A DNA stretch of 57,078 nt from an uncultured Rhodospirillales bacterium (lineage in GTDB: Bacteria; Pseudomonadota; Alphaproteobacteria; Rhodospirillales; JABHCV01). How positions within the stretch are numbered: the stretch's first letter is position 1; each line of letters begins with the position of its first letter. Below, piece by piece: positions 52,537-57,078 of the stretch. A program made the translations under genes and the position numbers. The notes beneath the pieces were generated by a model. That model saw nothing but the letters and a program-made list of their open reading frames with translations, had not been told where the DNA came from and did no database searches. The stretch covers positions 1 through 57,078 of the forward strand of contig CALKND010000009.1 in assembly GCA_938092065.1 (NCBI GenBank), in the 5' to 3' direction.

Positions 52537-53883
52537 TCAGGCCACTTTCTCGATATTATGATTAGGCCACTTTTTGGGAAGATGAATTCGTCCATTTTGA
52601 TTTTTTACTGACCAAGGACGCTTTCCGCCACCAAGCTCTTCCGCGACTGCCAAACCAGATTGCAGAGCATCTTCGTGGAATCCGTGCCCAAAATAGCTAC
52701 CGCAGAACCATAGGCGCCGTTTACCCTGAAGGCCCCATAATTTTTTTTGCGCAGTCATTGCGCGGTAATCAAAAACAGGATGCTGATAAATAAAACTGCG
52801 AAGTATGCTACCCTCATTTGGCTTCTTGGGGGGGTTGAGTGTTACAAAATAGTTTGTATTCGAATTAAGATTTTGAAGTTTGTTCATCCAATAAGTTACG
52901 CAAACACTGTCTTTCCCGTCGGCTTGTGCTCTTAAATAGTTCCAGCTTGACCAGGCCCTTTTATTGTTGGGCATCAGAGATCTATCAGTATGCAGTATGG
53001 CCTTATTGGTTTGATAGGAGAAAGCGCCGAGTAATTTTAATTCATTTGTATTAGGTGACTTTAGCATATTCAACGCTTGATCTGCGTGAGACGCCATTAT
53101 TACATGATCGAATTTGAAAATGTTATCGTTACAATCCTCAACATAAGCCCCATCAGTGTCACTCCAGACTTGCTTAACAGCCCTATTGGTTTGAATTTTG
53201 TGTTGATAGTTTTTCACAAGGCATTTGATATATTCTTTACTTCCACCAACTACTGTTCTCCACTCAGGGCGGCCACTTATCTGCAGAAGGCCGTGGTTAT
53301 CGCAAAAATTTAGAAAAGAAGTAAGAGGATAGTCCAACATTTTGTCGACTGGGGTCGACCAAATCGCCGCGCCCATTGGCAACAAGTGATCACGTTGAAA
53401 AGTTTCAGAATAATTATTTTTAGACAAATACTGGCCAAGTGTGACGTCGTGATTTGTATTGTTGACAAATGCTAATGGTGCCTCGCGATAAAATCGCAGG
53501 ATGTCCTTAACCATTCTCCAAAAACGGGGTCGTAACAAATTTGACTTCTGGGCGAATAACCCTAGCGTGTCTCCTCCCGAATACTCAAAGCCTCCTTGGT
53601 CAACAGAAACACCGAAAGACATATCTGTTGACTGCGTAACAACCCCCAAGTGTTCAAATAGTGCAATTAAATTGGGGTAATTTTTGACATTGTAAACTAT
53701 AAAACCTGTATCTACGCTCAAGTTGTTGATATTGACGGTGTTGCTGTGTCCGCCAATACGTTTGTCCATCTCGAATATGGTGACTGAATGGTGTTTTGAC
53801 AAAAGCCAAGCCGCAGACATTCCGGCTATGCCAGTGCCTACGATTGCTATTTTTTTTGATTTAATGGATTTGTTTTTTTGCAA
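52537..53883 (-). CDS. FAD-dependent amine-oxidase-like protein of the CFA cluster
   Basis: A 448-residue flavoprotein from TTG at 53881-53883 with an AAGGATG ribosome-binding site; longer readings to 53967 would start upstream of the mapped promoter. FAD motifs: I-V-G-T-G-I-A-G near the N-terminus, I-G-G-H-S-N-T-V, D-T-G-F-I-V-Y-N, and a C-terminal W-F-C-G-S-Y-F-G-H-G-F-H-E-D-A. Homologous genes sit with DUF1365 and CFA genes in RpoE regulons and are implicated in altering unsaturated acyl chains. First gene of a five-gene operon. Confidence 0.9.
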   Translation of the reverse strand: MQKNKSIKSKKIAIVGTGIAGMSAAWLLSKHHSVTIFEMDKRIGGHSNTVNINNLSVDTGFIVYNVKNYPNLIALFEHLGVVTQSTDMSFGVSVDQGGFEYSGGDTLGLFAQKSNLLRPRFWRMVKDILRFYREAPLAFVNNTNHDVTLGQYLSKNNYSETFQRDHLLPMGAAIWSTPVDKMLDYPLTSFLNFCDNHGLLQISGRPEWRTVVGGSKEYIKCLVKNYQHKIQTNRAVKQVWSDTDGAYVEDCNDNIFKFDHVIMASHADQALNMLKSPNTNELKLLGAFSYQTNKAILHTDRSLMPNNKRAWSSWNYLRAQADGKDSVCVTYWMNKLQNLNSNTNYFVTLNPPKKPNEGSILRSFIYQHPVFDYRAMTAQKKLWGLQGKRRLWFCGSYFGHGFHEDALQSGLAVAEELGGGKRPWSVKNQNGRIHLPKKWPNHNIEKVA

Positions 53884-53905
53884 ACTGCATCCTTTTAATA
53901 GATTT

Positions 53906-53935
53906 TTTTTACGGAAAAAAAAGACTGTTGGATCA
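53906..53935 (-). promoter_or_regulatory. Candidate RpoE (ECF11-type) promoter of the FAD/CFA operon
   Basis: On the minus strand TGATCC (53930-53935) is followed by an 18-nt spacer and TAAAAA (53906-53911). This matches the RpoE-ChrR promoter pattern known from Rhodobacter (TGATCC, about 18 nt, TAAG-like). It would start transcription about 15 nt before the TTG at 53883. Confidence 0.65.
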
Positions 53936-54025
53936 CTGTTAAGGACAACAATCGAAACATCCTTCAAAGATCAAGTATTATTTGTACTGTTCTAGTTGGT
54001 ATTTGTGCTACTGCAATGGAAAGTT

Positions 54026-54055
54026 TGATCTAATCCTAAAATTTAATCGTAAATA
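54026..54055 (+). promoter_or_regulatory. Candidate RpoE (ECF11-type) promoter of rpoE-chrR
   Basis: TGATCT (54026-54031), an 18-nt spacer and TAAATA (54050-54055) precede the rpoE GTG at 54076. Same element spacing as the opposite-strand site at 53906-53935, implying autoregulation and co-induction of both divergent operons. Confidence 0.65.
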
Positions 54056-54075
54056 TATTAATTGGTACAGTTGAA

Positions 54076-54696
54076 GTGACTGATATAGACGTAAACAAAT
54101 ATAAGCAAAGGCAAAAAAACTTGGAGTTGGGAGATGAAATACGTCCCGATTTTTCAATGTTACTGACAAATATTGGACTTAATCAGGATAGAGATGCTTT
54201 CGCTGAAGTTTTTCAATTCTTTGCACCGCGTGTTAAATCTTACATGGTAAAACTTGGATGTCTAGACGAGATGGCTGAAGAACTGGCACAACAAACTCTA
54301 TTGCAAGTCTGGAGAAAGTCACAGCTATACGACTCACAAAAAGCTGCTGCTAGCACTTGGATTTTTCGTATAGCTCGTAATATTCGCATCGATATGCTGC
54401 GCAAACAAAAGCATTTTTTTGATGCTGATTTTGACTTAGCAAGTATTGAAGATGATCAGGAAGATGCAGAGTTCAAAATTAGTCGAGAGCAAAAAAACCA
54501 GTATGTTGCACTCGCACTGACTGAACTTCCCGGAGATCAGGCTCAAATAATCCGCATGTCCTTTTATGATGGACTGAGTCATAGCGAAATTTCAAAACAG
54601 CTCGAGATACCATTAGGAACTGTAAAATCAAGAATACGTCTAGCATTCGCTCGTCTAAGAGACAGCGTTTACCTAGAAACAGGAGAGAAGGCATGA
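54076..54696 (+). CDS. rpoE: RpoE-type ECF sigma factor (ECF11)
   Basis: A 206-residue ECF sigma factor starting with GTG. Region 2 has M-A-E-E-L-A-Q-Q-T-L-L-Q-V-W-R and S-T-W-I-F-R-I-A-R-N; region 4 has L-S-H-S-E-I-S-K-Q-L-E-I-P-L-G-T-V-K-S-R-I-R near the end. A downstream chrR homologue overlapping by 4 nt (ATGA) identifies the singlet-oxygen-responsive class. Expected to transcribe itself and the divergent lipid-modifying operon. Confidence 0.93.
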   Translation: MTDIDVNKYKQRQKNLELGDEIRPDFSMLLTNIGLNQDRDAFAEVFQFFAPRVKSYMVKLGCLDEMAEELAQQTLLQVWRKSQLYDSQKAAASTWIFRIARNIRIDMLRKQKHFFDADFDLASIEDDQEDAEFKISREQKNQYVALALTELPGDQAQIIRMSFYDGLSHSEISKQLEIPLGTVKSRIRLAFARLRDSVYLETGEKA

Positions 54697-55391
54697 CTAT
54701 TAAACACCATTTATCTGACATAACATTGGGAGCTTTCTCTGCAGGTTCTTTGAGTGAAGCTCTCTCTTTCGTAGCTGCAAGTCACATTTCTTTATGTCCG
54801 ATCTGTCAAGAAAAGCAACAAAAACTGGAAGAGCTTGGCGGTGCTTATTTGCAAAACTCTGAGTCCAGCAGCATCTCAGAACTCGCTCTGCAAAACGTCA
54901 TGACAAAATTAGACGAACACGAGCAGGAACAAGATTTTGATCCCGATCACAGTGATGCCTCATTGCACTCTTCAACAGATGGGGTATCATCACTCGGTCA
55001 TGGACCTATGATTGCGGGGCCACTGCAAAATTATTTGCCTGATAATTTAAATGACATTAGATGGAAATCGTTGGCGCCTGGCATCAAGTATTTTGCGATA
55101 TCAGATTTACAAACTAATGGCGGCACATTGAGCATGTTAAACATTAAGCCCGGTGTAAAGATTCCTGAACATGGGCATCAAGGTATTGAGTTAACTCAGG
55201 TTCTCAAAGGTTCTTTCAGTGATGACGTTGGAAGTTTTAGTGTTGGTGACATAGCTGATTTGGACGACGATATTAAGCACCAACCAATCGTGGGCAGTGA
55301 CGAATCATGTATTTGTCTGATAGCTAGCGAAGCGCCACTGAGATTTACTGGTCTCATGCCTCGATTGGTCCATTATTTTTCAGGCATGTAA
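54693..55391 (+). CDS. chrR: ChrR-type zinc anti-sigma factor with cupin domain
   Basis: A 232-residue protein. The N-terminal zinc-binding anti-sigma domain has His6, His31, Cys35 and Cys38, the same ligand positions as Rhodobacter ChrR. A C-terminal cupin domain (about 125-225) has P-E-H-G-H-Q-G-I-E and K-H-Q-P-I-V metal-ligand stretches, needed for singlet-oxygen-induced release of the sigma factor. A linker rich in Asp/Ser/His (residues 73-95) is longer than usual. Overlaps the rpoE stop (ATGA). Confidence 0.94.
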   Translation: MTIKHHLSDITLGAFSAGSLSEALSFVAASHISLCPICQEKQQKLEELGGAYLQNSESSSISELALQNVMTKLDEHEQEQDFDPDHSDASLHSSTDGVSSLGHGPMIAGPLQNYLPDNLNDIRWKSLAPGIKYFAISDLQTNGGTLSMLNIKPGVKIPEHGHQGIELTQVLKGSFSDDVGSFSVGDIADLDDDIKHQPIVGSDESCICLIASEAPLRFTGLMPRLVHYFSGM

Positions 55392-55399
55392 CTTCCGCC

Positions 55400-55909
55400 A
55401 TGCCCAGGAAAGGTAAAAAAGTTATTGTCAATGATTGTATGCAACAGTCGTATGAGTATGTAGTGACTGAAGAAATTGGAAACAACTTTGATCCTCGTTT
55501 CCAACCTCACGTAAGTCCAAAAGAAATGCTTCAAATGGGGGTTTTTGAGGGAAAATATTGTAATGATTGTCGAGAGGAACTGCCGACAGATTGGTTTGAA
55601 AATGCAAAAATAAGTAAATGTCCAAACCCAACTCTAAATTACTTTTCTGTTAAAAGTCGCCAATCGTTGTCAGTCTGGAGATTGAAGGGTTGGATTATTG
55701 GCCCAGACCCACGTGGGTGGTTCCAATGGTATTGCCGTTACTATTTGGGTCGAAGAATCCCCGACATTGACCAACATCAAATTAAAAGATGGCGTGCTTT
55801 TAGGCGTCATGAGGCACAAGTGCTTAGTAATTGTAAACCAGGCGACTGGTCCTGTCGCCCTCGACAACGACAAGCATTATTGCAATGGGCATACAATCCA
55901 GATATATAA
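55400..55909 (+). CDS. Conserved protein of unknown function in the rpoE-chrR locus
   Basis: A 169-residue soluble protein 8 bp after chrR. Notable stretches: S-P-K-E-M-L-Q-M-G-V-F-E-G-K-Y, D-C-R-E-E-L-P-T-D-W-F, D-P-R-G-W-F-Q-W-Y-C-R-Y-Y-L-G-R-R-I-P near residue 105, and C-R-P-R-Q-R-Q-A-L-L-Q-W-A-Y at the end. It has eight Cys and many Arg/Trp. I recall similar proteins in marine bacteria, cyanobacteria and algae, without known function. No signal peptide. Position suggests control by RpoE. Confidence 0.75.
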   Translation: MPRKGKKVIVNDCMQQSYEYVVTEEIGNNFDPRFQPHVSPKEMLQMGVFEGKYCNDCREELPTDWFENAKISKCPNPTLNYFSVKSRQSLSVWRLKGWIIGPDPRGWFQWYCRYYLGRRIPDIDQHQIKRWRAFRRHEAQVLSNCKPGDWSCRPRQRQALLQWAYNPDI

Positions 55910-56130
55910 AATTATCACATATTTGTATATCGGCACGGCAGAGATTATTTAAACTTAAGCCAATAATACTATAATTAAGTGTACTCATTAGTGCTGTAAT
56001 GGGTGGTTCTATTAACCATTGAAGTTAACGTTTCCATCGGCGCTAAGCTTTTTTTGCTCTATAGATTTGTGATTTTTTAAAAATTCAGTTTTACATGCAT
56101 TATTGCCGGAATTATGTTCTATAACTCCTG

Positions 56131-56409
56131 CTAAATTGAGCAAATACCCCTATCTTTCAGCATCTTTGTAGCACCGTATAAAATTTCTTCTTCAATTCCA
56201 TCAACATCGATTTTTGAATATGTTGGGGCGCGTAATTGACCATCAACAAGTCGCCATGCGGATGAAACAGTGGCGTTTACAACAGTATAAGCTACGTAAA
56301 TTTCAAAATGAGGAAGACTTAAACGTTTACCAAAATTTTTGCGTCTATTTCGATATTCAGGTAATTCAATTCCGGAGATTTGTGATTTTGGCGAAACCTT
56401 GGAATAACA
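56131..56409 (-). pseudogene. Remnant of an FkbM-family methyltransferase gene
   Basis: A leftward stop-to-stop frame of 92 codons with no good start. Its end reads R-A-P-T-Y-S-K-I-D-V-D-G-I-E-E-E-I-L-Y-G-A, the conserved K-I-D-V-(D/E)-G-I-E core of FkbM SAM methyltransferases, and stops just after C-S-I where the family normally continues. The upstream side is closed by an in-frame stop at 56410-56412. I infer a truncated, decayed gene, possibly from a lost surface-polysaccharide cluster. Confidence 0.55.
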
Positions 56410-56674
56410 CTAGTCTTTCAGATTCCATTTACTTCTATAATCCCTGCAAGGCATGTCAAACCAAACGGCATCGCAATGGATGCCGGATTTATGGTTAATC
56501 ATCAAAGCAGGCTATCGACCACTGCTTTAGAAAAGGTGTAATTGGTCAAGAAACTGGACGAAGTGGGGCTGCGCAGGCAAGGCAGAGGGTTAGTGAGATA
56601 GGCTTTAGTATCCACTACTGCCAGTTTTAAGCAATCAAGGCCCTAGCAGCTCCCCGCTAAGGCCTTGATAAATT

Positions 56675-56750
56675 TGGCTCCGGCTGCAGGACTCGAACCT
56701 GCGACATATGGATTAACAGTCCACCGTTCTACCAACTGAACTAAGCCGGA
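56675..56750 (-). tRNA. tRNA-Asn (GTT)
   Basis: The reverse strand folds as a full cloverleaf: acceptor TCCGGCT/AGCCGGA (5' end at 56750), D-loop with TTCAGTTGGTAGAAC, anticodon GTT in CTGTTAA, T-arm GCAGGTTCGAGTCCTGC, discriminator G and an encoded CCA (56675-56677). Nine bases from tRNA-Cys, probably one transcript. Confidence 0.97.
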
Positions 56751-56758
56751 TCAATGCT

Positions 56759-56832
56759 TGGAGGCGCGGACCGGAATCGAACCGGTGTTCACGGCTTTGC
56801 AGGCCGCTGCGTAGCCACTCCGCCACCGCGCC
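56759..56832 (-). tRNA. tRNA-Cys (GCA)
   Basis: Cloverleaf on the reverse strand: acceptor GGCGCGG/CCGCGCC with U discriminator, anticodon GCA in CTGCAAA, T-arm CCGGTTCGATTCCGG and an encoded CCA (56759-56761). Length 74 nt with CCA, normal for tRNA-Cys. Confidence 0.97.
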
Positions 56833-57078
56833 GATCCATTCACTCCTCACCCGCAATACTAGTGGCAATTGTCTCGCAGGTCCTAATTGCCAAAGAGGTA
56901 TTCTGACAATGAAGGTTGGGAAATCTAGACTCATAGCCAAGGTCGGTCAAGAAGTGTTCAGCGCTTCTTTAAACAATGGTTCAAACATGGCGAAAACTAA
57001 ACAAACAGAAAGACCGCTAACTAATGAATAATGGCGCTTGAGCAATCTGTTTGGCACTGGTATCTTATTTTTTAATAT

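Noticed and set aside
56214-56498. Rightward ORF of 94 codons
   Set aside because: It lies opposite the FkbM-like remnant, whose strand carries the recognisable motif; the rightward product has no family features.
56909-57031. 40-codon rightward ORF near the right edge
   Set aside because: Only a weak AGAGG upstream, no family features, Lys/Thr/Asn-rich; not distinguishable from chance.
56675-57078. Possible attachment site or integrative element at the tRNA pair
   Set aside because: No repeated tRNA 3' end, integrase or recombinase gene is visible in the window.
1-57078. CRISPR arrays, insertion sequences, prophage
   Set aside because: No regularly spaced palindromic repeats, transposase or phage genes found; the only tandem repeats are inside two protein genes.

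Overview
The window looks like chromosome from a moderately AT-rich, chemolithotrophic sulfur-oxidising proteobacterium, most likely an alphaproteobacterium of the Rhodospirillales type. This is inferred from a reverse-type dsr operon (with dsrEFH), aprMBA, soxYZ, a mitochondrial/alphaproteobacterial-type heme A synthase (COX15/CtaA), a single RpoH with an RpoH box, the HpnCDE squalene route, and an RpoE-ChrR singlet-oxygen sigma/anti-sigma pair. I see no insertion sequence, integrase, CRISPR array or prophage; only one decayed gene fragment sits near the right edge.

Layout. 1-4788 (minus): dsrABEFHCM plus the first 55 codons of dsrK, cut by the window edge. 5250-7589 (plus): a TauD-like dioxygenase, a small unknown partner and heme A synthase. 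7937-11243: S41 protease, a short bactofilin, a 23-residue-repeat protein and a small orphan. 11704-14983 (plus): aprM-aprB-aprA with a clear promoter and a strong terminator. 15216-17177: unknown protein, SlyD/FKBP-like protein, phosphoesterase, small orphan. 17479-21823: prfC, a DksA-type regulator, ubiX, a flavoprotein. 22224-23606 (minus): a periplasmic DsrE-like protein, soxY and soxZ. 23812-32241: a CHASE2 adenylate cyclase divergent from a type I secretion ATPase/adaptor pair that is followed by a MotA/MotB-like proton channel pair and a metallo-beta-lactamase-fold hydrolase. 32409-34686: rpoH divergent from ispH. 34999-38549 (minus): hpnC-hpnD-hpnE and an upstream HpnM/MlaC-like gene. 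38932-44657: sterol-desaturase-like oxygenase, an ArsR-rhodanese fusion regulator, a GAF-GAF-PAS adenylate cyclase with a coiled-coil repeat partner, and an orphan. 45077-55909: glutathione peroxidase and the RpoE-ChrR neighbourhood (two SDRs, DUF6134, NTF2-like, DUF3833 lipoprotein, MFS carrier, CFA-type methyltransferase, DUF1365, FAD oxidoreductase, rpoE, chrR, conserved unknown). 56131-57078: FkbM methyltransferase remnant, tRNA-Asn and tRNA-Cys.

How it works together. SoxYZ and the exported DsrE-like protein would handle sulfur on the periplasmic side. In the cytoplasm DsrEFH/DsrC relay sulfur to DsrAB, DsrMK exchange electrons with the quinone pool, and AprBA/AprM oxidise the resulting sulfite via APS. 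The ArsR-rhodanese fusion, with a perfect dyad just before its start, is a candidate sulfur-responsive switch. The right arm is a singlet-oxygen/lipid-remodelling module: two promoter-like sites (TGATCT-N18-TAAATA and TGATCC-N18-TAAAAA) lie back to back between rpoE and the FAD-oxidoreductase/DUF1365/CFA operon. The least explained parts are the secretion-plus-proton-channel cluster, two adenylate cyclases sharing an unusual C-terminal signature, the coiled-coil repeat partner, and the TauD-like/small-protein pair beside dsr.
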